NCBI GenBank assembly: GCA_943371535.1
Contig: CALRVE020000015.1
Coordinates: 1-64,000, forward strand
DNA from: UBA1930 sp943371535
GTDB taxonomy: Bacteria; Bacteroidota; Bacteroidia; Chitinophagales; Chitinophagaceae
Direction of reading: 5' to 3'
DNA length: 64,000 nt
Position 1 is the first letter of the stretch, and the number at the start of each line of letters is the position of its first letter. The position numbers were made by a program, and so were the translations under genes. A model generated the notes under the pieces. That model was given only the letters and a program-made list of their open reading frames with translations. It did not search any database and had not been told where the DNA came from. This document shows, one piece after another, positions 44,801-53,664 of the stretch.

Positions 44801-45361
44801 TTACAGTTCTTCTATGTTTTTACGTTTGTGTTCTTTCAACGATTTAAAATGACTTGGTGTAAAACCTGTTATTTTTTTAAACTGGTTTGATAAATAAGCA
44901 ACACTACTGTAGCCCAATTGGTCTGCAATTTCAGATAAACTTAGTTCGTCATAAACTATCAATTCTTTTACTCTTTCTATGCGTTGGGCAATGAAATATT
45001 TTTCAATGGTTGTTCCTTCTACTTCTGAAAACAAGTTGCTTAAATAGTTATAGTCTTGGTGTATTTGTGAAGTGATGAACTCTGAAAGGTTTGTCTTTAA
45101 GTTATGGTCTGAATGGTGTACCAATGTTACAATGGCAGTTTTTATTTTTTCAATTGTCTGGCTTTTTTTGTTGTCAATGAGTTCAAAGCCTAATGATTTT
45201 AAAGATGTGTCCAACTGTGATAATTGGTCTTTTGATAAGTCGCCTTCAATTTCTACTTCGCCCAAATTGACAGATAAGGGGCGGAGCCCCTTACTTTCCA
45301 ATTGGGCTTTTACTACCATTTTGCATCTGCTGCAAACCATGTTCTTTATGTATAGTTTCAT
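44801..45361 (-). CDS. AraC-family regulator with N-terminal HMA-like domain
   Basis: The 186 residues combine a ferredoxin-like fold with a MVCSRCKMVV metal motif (residues 8-17) and a C-terminal AraC domain. That domain has LSEIADQLGYSSVAYLSNQFKKITGFTPSHFK. The metal site next to the DNA-binding domain suggests direct copper sensing. It is the first gene of the operon, with a -7 box and a CCACCA/TGGTGG inverted repeat just upstream. Confidence 0.85.
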   Translation of the reverse strand: MKLYIKNMVCSRCKMVVKAQLESKGLRPLSVNLGEVEIEGDLSKDQLSQLDTSLKSLGFELIDNKKSQTIEKIKTAIVTLVHHSDHNLKTNLSEFITSQIHQDYNYLSNLFSEVEGTTIEKYFIAQRIERVKELIVYDELSLSEIADQLGYSSVAYLSNQFKKITGFTPSHFKSLKEHKRKNIEEL

Positions 45362-45370
45362 ATTGTCTGT

Positions 45371-45395
45371 CCACCATGTGGTGGTTGCAAATTTA
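45371..45395 (-). promoter_or_regulatory. Promoter and candidate operator of the copper operon
   Basis: A minus-strand -7 box TAAATTTG (45388-45395) is followed, before the ATG, by CCACCA-TG-TGGTGG (45371-45384). That inverted repeat would overlap the transcription start and could bind the AraC/HMA regulator. Confidence 0.5.
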
Positions 45396-45449
45396 TTAAA
45401 AGCCAGCGGTAATCTGTCGCACTAAAGACTGGTTGCCGTGTGTTGGCAA

Positions 45450-45513
45450 TTGCAGCTCTTTTGCAAGGTTGGCTTTGTGTCGGGGTTTTGTGTACCTTGC
45501 AAATGTGCTGCAA
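45450..45513. repeat. Second-family hairpin (B type)
   Basis: TTGCAGCTCTTTTGCAAGG pairs with CCTTGCAAATGTGCTGCAA except for the two T-T mismatches. It lies 75 bp inside the right end of the copper cassette. It is preceded by GGTTGCCGTGTGTTGGC, which also precedes the hairpin at 40115 in similar form. Confidence 0.75.
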
Positions 45514-45587
45514 TGTGCGGTCGCCCATGAGAGACTTTGAATTGAATGTCCTGTCGCTTGAGGTGAGCAGAATGTTTGTTTTAGGGT

Positions 45588-45725
45588 TGCGTACAACGGT
45601 TCTCGGCTTTGCGAAGTGGCGGATTTCCAGCACAAAACTTCAATTGAAAAACTGAACTTGAACTTTGCACTAAACTGTCATAGAAGCACTGTACCCGCCA
45701 TTTTGCAAAACCGATGTTAGCACTT
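45588..45725 (-). repeat. attC-like site
   Basis: Left TGCGTACAAC-GGTTCTC-GGCTTTGCGAAGTGGCGG, right CCGCCATTTTGCAAAACC-GA-T-GTTAGCACTT. Separates the copper cassette from the type IIG cassette. Confidence 0.85.
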
Positions 45726-45785
45726 CGCCCTTCTTTTCTGTCGTGTTTGTTCTTTGTCATTTCGTGTCTGTCTTGGTGCGTTGGC

Positions 45786-45852
45786 TTGGTGGCTCTTTTG
45801 CATTTTTTCGCTTGGCTTTGTGCGGTTGGAAAAAATGCAAATGTGCCACCAA
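45786..45852. repeat. Second-family hairpin (B type)
   Basis: TTGGTGGCTCTTTTGCATTT and its continuation pair with the arm ending in GCAAATGTGCCACCAA over 22 of 24 positions. The two mismatches are T-T. Both outer and inner stems differ from the other copies but remain complementary. It lies 61 bp inside the left end of its cassette. Confidence 0.75.
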
Positions 45853-45865
45853 AAGCGTTGGCATT

Positions 45866-48760
45866 TTATCTATTTTTCATTTCTACTCGGTTATTGATTG
45901 TTTCAGTTAAAATAGAATACAACTGAGGAAGAGTATCTGTCTTAAAGCCATAAGATTTTAATATTTCTTCATCGAAAGCTATCCTATCTTTTTGTTTGTA
46001 TTCATTTTCGTAATCCTGAATTTGTCGTTTATTAAGTGTTTCAAATTTCCCGAGTATGTTTTCCTTTTGTTTGTCAGTTAGCAAACTTGGGTCAAAAATT
46101 TTCATTTTTGTTTTGAAAAAGTCAGCGTTCAAATCCAATGCTCCCAAGTTTCTTGAAACACCATTTAATTCAACAATCAAAAGCGAAACTATTGAGTTGA
46201 GTAAAGCCGAGACAATTTCAATGTCTTTTTTCTTTACACGAATTGCAACCAATCTTTGATTGAGATACAATGGCGAATTGCTGAACGAAAAAAATAATCG
46301 TTGGCTTGGGTTTATGGAAATGAAAATGTTTGCAGATTGTTCAGGTGCAAGCGAATACCAAAACGGTTTTCTTGTTTTCAAAACTTCAGGTAATGCAATT
46401 CCTGTTTTGTTTGTAGTTGTTTCAAACTTTTTGATGTGCTTGTAAGCATTTGGGAACTTCGATTTCAACGTCTTTTCGTCTTCGTTGCAAACAAAAAGAT
46501 TGTATTCCGATTTGTTGCTGTAAGCAATCGTTTTCAGTTCCTGACTTGTTTTTAAAATAGGTAACAAAAAGTCTTTTTCAATTTTCAATGACTTGTTTTC
46601 CTCATTGGAGATAATGTGCATTTCGTCCCAACCTGTTCTGGTTCCTCTGCCTGTATCATAAATACTTGGAAAAGGGTTTATTAGTTTCTTTTCAAAAACT
46701 CCTAATGGATTCTGGCTAACAAAATATGTTGCCCAATTTTCTTGTGAAGCAAGAGATTTTAACAAATGTGATTGTTCAACAATACTAACAGTAATTGATT
46801 TGTCAGTTTTATGAAATACATTTTTGAATTGTTCATCCTCATTCCAATTTGTGTTTTTGGAATTGTTGCAATTATCAACTTCTGTATAGAAATCTTCAAA
46901 CTGTTGTAATGTTTTGTCTTTAAAAAGAGTTTCCAACTTCTCGTTTATTGTAATAAATTTTGTTGGTTCTTTGCTTGTTCCTTTTTCAAGTGTTATAAAA
47001 ATGGTACTTACTTTTGAATCTTTGAACCAATGCTCGGCATTGCTTTTTACAATGTATTTGATTTGAAAATTATCCAATAGGAATTTCTTGAACTGTAAGC
47101 CATAATTCTTGCCTAACCAAGCGTTTGATGTAATTGCTGATAAAGTACCGTTGTCTTTGAGAAACTTCAATGAGTTGTAAAAGCAATAAATGTAATAATC
47201 ACTTTTTCCATTGATGTCAAATTTACTACCGTTTAAAAATGCGGTTTGCGTTTTAGCAAACTCGCTTTCAAACTGCGTATTCAAAATTTCATTCGGAATA
47301 TCCTCTTGCTGAATGAAAGGAAAATTTGAAATAACAGCGTCAAATTTCGGAATCGGAATTTGATTGATTTTATCAATGTCTTTGTTGTCGGGAATTGCTA
47401 TTGTTTGACTAGGCGTAATCGTGAAAAAATCTTTTCGGATTATTCTCGGAAAATTTGCTGTATCATCAACTTTCTGCTTGTATAAACTAATAACTGAAAG
47501 TGTTGCAGGAAAATGAGATATATCGTTACCCCAAATTTGATTTAAAATTTGTTGGTGGCTTTTGTTTCCAAAAAACTGCAAAGTGTTGTAAAACGAATTT
47601 AAGAAAGTTCCCGTACCTGATGTTGGGTCAATCACAACATCATTTCTGCTTTTTATTGCTGAAAATGTAACAAGATTTGCCAAAGTTTCCGAGGTAAAGT
47701 ATTGTCCGAATTTTTGTTTTTCTTCTTGCGGAACTAAGTTTTCCAATATGTAGCCGATTACTTCTGTTGGTAAAACTTTAAAATCAAATTCGTTAAAAAC
47801 TCCAACAAGTATAAAAAGTAACTCATCTATTGTTTCATTGAATGGAATTTTGTCTGTAAAATCACTTTCAAAAACAGCCTGATAATCTATTTTCTTTGCT
47901 TGATTGAAAAATTCATTTAGTTGTTTTTGAACTTGTTTGCTGTTTTTCAATTCTAGCTTAGAAACTTTGCCTGACAAGTTTTCGGAAAGTGTCAAATAAA
48001 ACAAAACTTTGCCAATCAATTTATAGTAAGTAAACTTTGCTAAAACTTCTTCGGGTTCAACTTTTTCAACTCGTCTTGATGAAGTTGAAAGGATTTTAAG
48101 TGTAGCACTTTCAATTATTTTCCATTGATTGAATTCGGTTCTGAAAGCTTTATCATCTGCTTTAAGTTCGTTGATTTCATTTTTTAGTTGAGGAACAAAA
48201 TGCATTGCAGTTTGTGTTACCGCTTCAACAATATTTGATGAAATGTTTATCGCATTTTTAAGTTCTCCATTCTCATATAATTGTCCTAAATCGTGTAAAA
48301 TTTCATTTAGCCTTTTTTGAAGTTTAGCTTCGTGTTTGTTGTAGTTGTTTCTGTCGGCTAAATCATTTCTTTTGGTAATGTCTTTTTCTTTTGGATAAAC
48401 TTTCAGTTTCTCCAAACTTGAAAGTGAATAATTATCATCATTGATTTTCCAAATGATTGCCTCAGTACCGTTCCAAGTAACGAAAGAATTTGATTTTAAA
48501 CGCTCGGCTTTTTCCAAAGCGTTTTCGAGCATTTCAGAATCGTCCGCAGGCGTATCAGGAAATTTCAATTCCCAACCGTTGAAAACAACACCTGAAATTT
48601 TATCAGTAAATAAAAGAACATCTGGGAATTTTGTTCTCCCTGAGGCAACTTTCAAGCCTTCATCGTTGGTTGCGTCTTGAAATATTGTAGTACTGTCATT
48701 GATGGATTGTTTAATCCAACTAATTATTTGCCCTGCCCAAGCTCTTTCATTTAACTTCAT
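45866..48760 (-). CDS. Type IIG-like restriction-modification enzyme
   Basis: The 964-residue protein starts with a PD-(D/E)xK-like nuclease (FPDVLLFTD...NGWELKFPD). The helical and N6-adenine methylase domains follow: QYFTSETLANLV, DPTSGTGTF as motif I, AVISNFPFIQQ as motif IV. A C-terminal target-recognition region completes it. One chain therefore could modify and cut. Its start overlaps the end of the HTH-methyltransferase gene by 14 bp, so they are translated together as one defence cassette. Motif IV reads NFPF instead of NPPF/Y. Confidence 0.82.
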   Translation of the reverse strand: MKLNERAWAGQIISWIKQSINDSTTIFQDATNDEGLKVASGRTKFPDVLLFTDKISGVVFNGWELKFPDTPADDSEMLENALEKAERLKSNSFVTWNGTEAIIWKINDDNYSLSSLEKLKVYPKEKDITKRNDLADRNNYNKHEAKLQKRLNEILHDLGQLYENGELKNAINISSNIVEAVTQTAMHFVPQLKNEINELKADDKAFRTEFNQWKIIESATLKILSTSSRRVEKVEPEEVLAKFTYYKLIGKVLFYLTLSENLSGKVSKLELKNSKQVQKQLNEFFNQAKKIDYQAVFESDFTDKIPFNETIDELLFILVGVFNEFDFKVLPTEVIGYILENLVPQEEKQKFGQYFTSETLANLVTFSAIKSRNDVVIDPTSGTGTFLNSFYNTLQFFGNKSHQQILNQIWGNDISHFPATLSVISLYKQKVDDTANFPRIIRKDFFTITPSQTIAIPDNKDIDKINQIPIPKFDAVISNFPFIQQEDIPNEILNTQFESEFAKTQTAFLNGSKFDINGKSDYYIYCFYNSLKFLKDNGTLSAITSNAWLGKNYGLQFKKFLLDNFQIKYIVKSNAEHWFKDSKVSTIFITLEKGTSKEPTKFITINEKLETLFKDKTLQQFEDFYTEVDNCNNSKNTNWNEDEQFKNVFHKTDKSITVSIVEQSHLLKSLASQENWATYFVSQNPLGVFEKKLINPFPSIYDTGRGTRTGWDEMHIISNEENKSLKIEKDFLLPILKTSQELKTIAYSNKSEYNLFVCNEDEKTLKSKFPNAYKHIKKFETTTNKTGIALPEVLKTRKPFWYSLAPEQSANIFISINPSQRLFFSFSNSPLYLNQRLVAIRVKKKDIEIVSALLNSIVSLLIVELNGVSRNLGALDLNADFFKTKMKIFDPSLLTDKQKENILGKFETLNKRQIQDYENEYKQKDRIAFDEEILKSYGFKTDTLPQLYSILTETINNRVEMKNR

Positions 48761-49976
48761 AATTCAGTGTGTGATATTTTGCAATTGGTTCTCTGAAAAG
48801 TCTTAAAGTAGATTCTTCAACTTCTTTTCTTTTTAATGTTTCTTTAATTCTGTCTGAACACACTTTTATGTAATCAGTAGGCTTTACTTTATGTAATAAA
48901 ACATCTTCATTTTTCTCAATTCCTATAAATTGGCGATTTTCTAAAATTGCCGAAAGTAAAAAACTACCGCTTCCACAAGCATTGTCTAAAACAATGTCGC
49001 CTGGATTGGTAAAAGTTTTTATTAAATAACGTCCTAATTCAATTGGTTTTTGTGTCGGATGATAAACAGTTCCTTCAGATTCAGCCGTTTTTATATAAAC
49101 AAAGTCGTCTATATTTTGCTCCTCATAAAATACTATATCATTAGGATAGCGTTCTCCATTACTTTTTACGTGTTTAGGTTTAAAATCTCCGTAACTGCCT
49201 GTATATTGGTCTTTGCGAATTCCTTTGTCGTAGGCTTCGCCCTCTGTCATTTGAGGATTGTAGGTTGGTTGCTTTTTGTAAAAAACACAAATATCCTCGT
49301 GTTTACGAAGTGGTTGTTTTTTAGCGTTTAGAAAGTTGGTTGATTTAGATTTTATCCAAGTGATTTTGTACTTAAATAATTTCTCATTGCTTAAAATCAA
49401 TTTTGCAGTAAAAATACCTTGCGAAGTCAAAACAATCGCTCCATCATCTTTAATTATTCTTTCGTATTCTGCCCAAAGTTTCTGCAAATCAATAACTGAA
49501 TCCCATTTATTTTGCGTTGTGCCATAGGGCAAATCGCATAGAATCATATTTACTGATTTATCAGGAATTGATTGCATAACTTCTAAGCAATCGCCTTGAA
49601 CAACTTTGTTTACAAAGTCGTCAATTTTTCTTTTTTGTTTTTGTCCGTTCAGAGATAAAACAAAATTATTCGATTGACCATTTCCGTTTGTCCCGTATTT
49701 AATTTTTTCTTCTGCTACTTGCATTGCTTCCAATGCGAAATCTTCGTCTTGTACTTCATAAACGAGTTTGTCACTAAGCCATTGAACAATTATTTCATTT
49801 TTTTCAGCCTTATAATATTTACAAAGTTGGTTTACCTGTTCTCTGGTTGGCAATCGTTTACCATTTTCAATACGACTTAATACCGCTTTACTTATACCTG
49901 TTTTTTTGGTTAAGTCTTCTAAAAGAAGGTTGCGTTCCTCTCGTATGTTTTTAAATGTTGTTCCGATTGTTTGCAT
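48747..49976 (-). CDS. XRE-type HTH fused to a DNA methyltransferase
   Basis: I set the start at 49976 (MQTIGTTFKNIREERN), giving 409 residues. The upstream start at 50003 lies in the operator. The N-terminal helix-turn-helix (LEDLTKKTGISKAVLSRIENGKR) is joined to an N4/N6 methyltransferase with ILCDLPYGTTQNKWD (motif IV) and NACGSGSFLLSAI (motif I, permuted order). It likely methylates DNA and represses its own promoter, like a controller protein. Motif IV is DLPY rather than DPPY. Confidence 0.83.
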   Translation of the reverse strand: MQTIGTTFKNIREERNLLLEDLTKKTGISKAVLSRIENGKRLPTREQVNQLCKYYKAEKNEIIVQWLSDKLVYEVQDEDFALEAMQVAEEKIKYGTNGNGQSNNFVLSLNGQKQKRKIDDFVNKVVQGDCLEVMQSIPDKSVNMILCDLPYGTTQNKWDSVIDLQKLWAEYERIIKDDGAIVLTSQGIFTAKLILSNEKLFKYKITWIKSKSTNFLNAKKQPLRKHEDICVFYKKQPTYNPQMTEGEAYDKGIRKDQYTGSYGDFKPKHVKSNGERYPNDIVFYEEQNIDDFVYIKTAESEGTVYHPTQKPIELGRYLIKTFTNPGDIVLDNACGSGSFLLSAILENRQFIGIEKNEDVLLHKVKPTDYIKVCSDRIKETLKRKEVEESTLRLFREPIAKYHTLNYEVK

Positions 49977-49986
49977 AATAATTGAG

Positions 49987-50031
49987 TTGCCAAATTTTGG
50001 CAAATTTAGTCATTTTGTTTCTGTTGTCAAA
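49987..50031 (-). promoter_or_regulatory. Promoter with overlapping palindromic operator
   Basis: TTTG (50028-50031) and TAAATTTG (50001-50008), 19 bp apart, form an excellent Bacteroidota promoter on the minus strand. The perfect palindrome TTGCCAAATTTTGGCAA (49987-50003) overlaps the -7 box and the expected transcription start. Confidence 0.72.
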
Positions 50032-50082
50032 GTTTTAGATGAAATTTTTGCCAGGGTGGTGGATGGACTTGGGTGCGGTTGG

Positions 50083-50147
50083 GCAAAATTAAATGTGGTG
50101 TTTTTGTGTCGGCAAGTGCGTTGGCAAAACACCTCTTTTAATTTTGC
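50083..50147. repeat. Second-family hairpin (B type), inside-out copy
   Basis: GCAAAATTAAATGTGGTG pairs with CACCTCTTTTAATTTTGC. The ATGTG motif is in the left arm and CTCTT in the right, the opposite order to the other five copies. The T-T mismatches are kept. It lies 65 bp inside the right end of the type IIG cassette. Confidence 0.65.
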
Positions 50148-50211
50148 GAAGTGTTGGCATTTGTCTTTCCTTTTCTGTCCGTTTGTTGTCGGTGGTATCG
50201 GTTTTTAGGGT

Positions 50212-50348
50212 GAGTGCTAACGGTTTCGGGCTTTGCGTTGGTGGGCTTTTGGAACACCAAACTGTCTGCCCGCACTAATGTTTATTTATTGCTCAAATGT
50301 TTCTATTCGCACTGTCCGCCCACTAACGCAAAACCCGTGTTAGCAGTA
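50212..50348 (-). repeat. attC-like site
   Basis: Left GAGTGCTAAC-GGTTTCG-GGCTTTGCGTTGGTGGGC, right GCCCACTAACGCAAAACC-CG-T-GTTAGCAGTA. The last 12 codons of the EVE-HNH gene lie inside its right arm. Confidence 0.88.
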
Positions 50349-51562
50349 GTTTTTATTATTGCTTTTATTTCGTCCACTGTAAATGCAGGTCGTTTTGAAT
50401 GAATCATTGCATGGCAGTTCGGGCAAACGGGAATCAAATCCTTTTTCGGATCGATTTCATATTCTTTTCCAATTCCTGCGATTGCGTTTATGTGGTGAAC
50501 ATGGATAAAACCCTTTCCAATATCCCCAAATGTTTTTTCAAAATTGAACTCGCATATTTGACAGGAATATCCAAGATGTTTTAAACATGTTTTCCTTGCT
50601 TGTGGATTCCTTTCATAACGTGTCTGAGTAACTTCTTTCGATTTTCCTTCCATAAATGACTCTGTCTCGTCTGAGACAACATCATTTGATAGAAAAGCAG
50701 TCCCGATGTATTTATTTTCTCGAATGAAATCAAACCAATTTGATTCTAATGAAGAAAGAATTTCTGGCTTGATTGAAATTCCACTTTGTTGCGGAAACCA
50801 TTGCTGAGTTTTATTAGGGTCGACTTTGTCCAAATCATCTTTAGAAAACAGTATATTTTTTTCGGGATTGATCAATATGTCAAATTCAATGTCAATATAA
50901 TTTGCAGTTTTCCCTTCTGTGCCGTCCCAATGTGGTGAAACATAATAGGAAGATTTTGCATAACCACTTCCCATAATTCCTCTCGGTTCCTCTCCGAGTC
51001 GAACGAGAAAAACTCTGTCTCCTTTTTTAATATTTTTTGAGTTGCCACAGCTCCAACGTCTTACTACATACCCAACATTTTCGAGATGGTCAATGCTGAC
51101 TTGCAAATCAATCCAGTTCCATTTTTGTGGATTCCAAGTGAAAAGAAAAGTGCTTACGTTTTTGTCTGCGGAAGTTGAAGATGAATTTATGTAAGATTTT
51201 ATTTGAGTCAAAAGTTTATCTAAAGCGGAATCATTTTCTTTATTCGTCCAGGAAGGAGTGTCGCGATTGGAGTCAATAGTATTTGGTTTAATAAATTCGG
51301 TCAGTTTGTATAAAGGGGAAGATATTCCAGTAACAAAACCAATTTCACAGTCTACGGCATCTGTCAGCGGTTTTATGTAAAACTTGTGAGCATTTACTTT
51401 ATAGCCGTCTGTTTCAAATTTATTTACAAGCTTAGGATGGACAAATACCAATTCAGATTCTTTTCTGTTTTGTCGGTGAGGTTTTTGGTCTCTTTCAAAT
51501 TCAAAACCTGCGTCCTCCATTTTTTGCCTTAAAGAGTCGTATGTTGTTTTTCGATCTGTCAT
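50303..51562 (-). CDS. EVE-domain HNH endonuclease
   Basis: The 419 residues have an N-terminal domain of unknown type (1-130). An EVE/PUA-like domain follows (FTWNPQKWNW, RRWSCGNSKNIKKGDRVFLVRLG, GIMGSGYA), then an HNH nuclease (CQICEFNF, HVHHINAIAG, DLIPVCPNCHAMIH). EVE domains read modified bases, so this is likely a type IV-like enzyme that cuts modified phage DNA. The C-terminus NTGFALVGGQCE is encoded by the attC-like site itself. Cassette ends GTTAGCAGTA / TACTGCTAAC. Confidence 0.85.
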   Translation of the reverse strand: MTDRKTTYDSLRQKMEDAGFEFERDQKPHRQNRKESELVFVHPKLVNKFETDGYKVNAHKFYIKPLTDAVDCEIGFVTGISSPLYKLTEFIKPNTIDSNRDTPSWTNKENDSALDKLLTQIKSYINSSSTSADKNVSTFLFTWNPQKWNWIDLQVSIDHLENVGYVVRRWSCGNSKNIKKGDRVFLVRLGEEPRGIMGSGYAKSSYYVSPHWDGTEGKTANYIDIEFDILINPEKNILFSKDDLDKVDPNKTQQWFPQQSGISIKPEILSSLESNWFDFIRENKYIGTAFLSNDVVSDETESFMEGKSKEVTQTRYERNPQARKTCLKHLGYSCQICEFNFEKTFGDIGKGFIHVHHINAIAGIGKEYEIDPKKDLIPVCPNCHAMIHSKRPAFTVDEIKAIIKTTANTGFALVGGQCE

Positions 51563-51585
51563 TTATATTTGTGTCGTCTTAAAAT

Positions 51586-51723
51586 TACTGCTAACGGTTT
51601 CGGGCTTGGCGAAGGTGGCGATTTTCACCACAAATGTTGATGCGGAGAACCAAACTTTGATTAACCACAAATGTGTCTGCGGAGCACTGAACCGCCACTT
51701 TTGCCAAACCCGTGTTACCAGTC
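51586..51723 (-). repeat. attC-like site
   Basis: Left TACTGCTAAC-GGTTTCG-GGCTTGGCGAAGGTGGCG, right CGCCACTTTTGCCAAACC-CG-T-GTTACCAGTC. Confidence 0.88.
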
Positions 51724-51741
51724 GTTTTTCTGTCGTTCGGG

Positions 51742-52773
51742 TTAAAATAAGCTTGTCTGAAATGGCGTGCTTGGCTTATTCTTGTTGTCTTGTTTATTAT
51801 TCTCAATGTTGTTCTGTCCATTTGAATTTATTAAATCGTCTTGTGGATGTTCATCTAAAAACTTAACAATGTCCATTCCGTTTGAAAATTCAATTCCACC
51901 CAACTTTATCAAATCTATATTTCCTTGCGGTGCTGGTTTTAAGACTTCTGGACTTAATACAAAAACTGGAATACCCATTTTTAGTGCCGATTTTCCAGCA
52001 TCAAAAGTTCCACTCATTTTTCCTTCACTATCTCTTTCTGGGCCAGAAGCAATAACAACTATAGCTTTAGACATTGCACAAACAAGTTTGTTTCTTGTCA
52101 TTGCATTTTGTCCAGAGAATTTTTCATAAGGTGCGAATTGCGTAACAAACAATGCGTTCTTTTCCCAATTCAAATCTTTTATTTCACGTTTAATCGAAAT
52201 GTGATTAACTCCAAAACTTAATATCATTGTTGTCGTTCCATTACCTTCCAATGCACCAATATGTGCAGAAGTATCAACACCTTTAGCATAACCAGAAGTT
52301 ACATTTATTCCGTGTTCTGCCAATTTTTCAGCAATGCTTTTAGTAATCATAATTCCAAATTCACTTACATCTCTCGCACCAACTATAGAAACTCCCTTTG
52401 TATTTAATAATGGTAAATAACCTTTACAGTATAAAATTGCAGGTGCATTGTCTTGCAAATTTTGAAGAACTGATTTTGGGTATCTTTCATCGTCAAGTCC
52501 AATTATATATATACCGTCAGATTTTAGTTTTTCAAAATAATTGTAAAGTTTATCATCATTTTCCAATGAAGTGAAACAGTTAAAGCTTGCTCTTGAAAAC
52601 TTACCTCTTCCAATTTCGGGAAACAACCTACTTAACTCAGATAAATCCAAGTCAAATAATTCGTTAATAGACAAGCTGTTTGCTTTCAGTATTTCATAGA
52701 TGTAATTTATGCTTTTAGCACCAAAACCTGGTGCGTTAGAAAGCATATACCAAGAATATTCCTTATTTCTCAT
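51742..52773 (-). CDS. DprA/Smf-like protein
   Basis: The 343-residue protein has a Rossmann-like DprA domain: GVSIVGARDVSEFG, TSGYAKGVDTSAHIGAL, TMILSFGVNHI and ARNK-like TRNKLVCAMSKAIVVIASG. Housekeeping DprA loads RecA on incoming DNA. Here it sits in a cassette and overlaps by 4 bp a phosphoribosyltransferase gene, which suggests an accessory, possibly defence-linked, role. The N-terminal SAM-like region is present (FGAKSINYIYEILKA). Cassette ends GTTACCAGTC / GACTGGTAAC. Confidence 0.8.
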   Translation of the reverse strand: MRNKEYSWYMLSNAPGFGAKSINYIYEILKANSLSINELFDLDLSELSRLFPEIGRGKFSRASFNCFTSLENDDKLYNYFEKLKSDGIYIIGLDDERYPKSVLQNLQDNAPAILYCKGYLPLLNTKGVSIVGARDVSEFGIMITKSIAEKLAEHGINVTSGYAKGVDTSAHIGALEGNGTTTMILSFGVNHISIKREIKDLNWEKNALFVTQFAPYEKFSGQNAMTRNKLVCAMSKAIVVIASGPERDSEGKMSGTFDAGKSALKMGIPVFVLSPEVLKPAPQGNIDLIKLGGIEFSNGMDIVKFLDEHPQDDLINSNGQNNIENNKQDNKNKPSTPFQTSLF

Positions 52774-53366
52774 CTTTTTGAACGTGTTTTAGTTATTGTT
52801 AGAACGTAGACGCCCCTTGCTTTTCCTTTATTCATTATTATATCACACACTGCGTTTAATGTTTCTCCTGAACGGTAAAGGTCGTCAAAAAGTAAAACAT
52901 CTTTGCCATTTAATGCATTAAGATTTATACTAAAGGCGTCCTTTAAAATCTCTTTCCTTCTATCAGGGTCTTCTATTTCTTTTAATTGAGAGGTTGACTT
53001 AATTTTCTTTAAAGTAGTGAAGTCGACAGGCAAGCTTGTCAGTTTTCCTATCGACTTTGCCATTTCATAAACTGGTTGAAAGTCTCTTGTAGTGTCAGAC
53101 GGAGGAATGGGAATAATCAAATCGAGTTGCCATTTTGATTTATATTTGTCCAAGAATTCTGAAGCCGGTTTTGCAATTCCTCCAACTCGATACTGTTCCT
53201 TCCAATATTTAAGTCGATATAGCTCTTCCGCAATAGGTGGTCTTTTCGTATCCCAACCAGTAATGTTGCCATCTTCGTCTTTAATTGGGTGGCTTGATGA
53301 AGTGTGAAGGTCTAATGCCCATCCTTCATTCCAATGTCCTTCTAATTTTTGTGGATTAATTTCCAT
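52770..53366 (-). CDS. Phosphoribosyltransferase-like protein (ComF-related)
   Basis: The 198-residue product carries the PRPP-binding loop DVLLFDDLYRSGETLNAV and an upstream DLIIPIPPSDTTRDFQP segment, as in ComF/type I PRTases. The N-terminal third (GWALDLHTSSSH) is not part of the core fold. It overlaps the DprA-like gene by 4 bp (ATGA), so the two products are made together. Substrate unknown. Confidence 0.8.
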   Translation of the reverse strand: MEINPQKLEGHWNEGWALDLHTSSSHPIKDEDGNITGWDTKRPPIAEELYRLKYWKEQYRVGGIAKPASEFLDKYKSKWQLDLIIPIPPSDTTRDFQPVYEMAKSIGKLTSLPVDFTTLKKIKSTSQLKEIEDPDRRKEILKDAFSINLNALNGKDVLLFDDLYRSGETLNAVCDIIMNKGKARGVYVLTITKTRSKR

Positions 53367-53386
53367 ATTCTATGTTGTTTTAAAAT

Positions 53387-53588
53387 GACTGGTAACGTTC
53401 AAGGCTTTGTGCAGGTTGGATATTAGCATTCCGTCTGCCCATAACTGCTGTTGATGATTGCAATATTGCTGATGTTTTATTCATTAGCTAAATTTATAAC
53501 GTCCTGCTGAAACTAAAGTTAAATAGTAGTATAAAAGTTGAGGCTTATTCCGTCTGCCCAACTTGCACAAAACCTCTTGTTGGGCGTT
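53387..53588 (-). repeat. attC-like site
   Basis: Left GACTGGTAAC-GTTCAA-GGCTTTGTGCAGGTTGG, right CCCAACTTGCACAAAACC-TCT-T-GTTGGGCGTT. The GTTGGGC end fits the classical GTTRRRY box exactly. Confidence 0.88.
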
Positions 53589-53664
53589 TGTGCTTCTTTC
53601 TCTGTCGATACATATTAGGCATACCTTGTCGAACTTAGGGTGTTTGCCGTGTGTTGGCAAAGAA

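Noticed and set aside
45440..45655. Short frames in both directions across the spacer 45396-45926
   Set aside because: They are read through the hairpins and the attC-like site and have no protein-like features.
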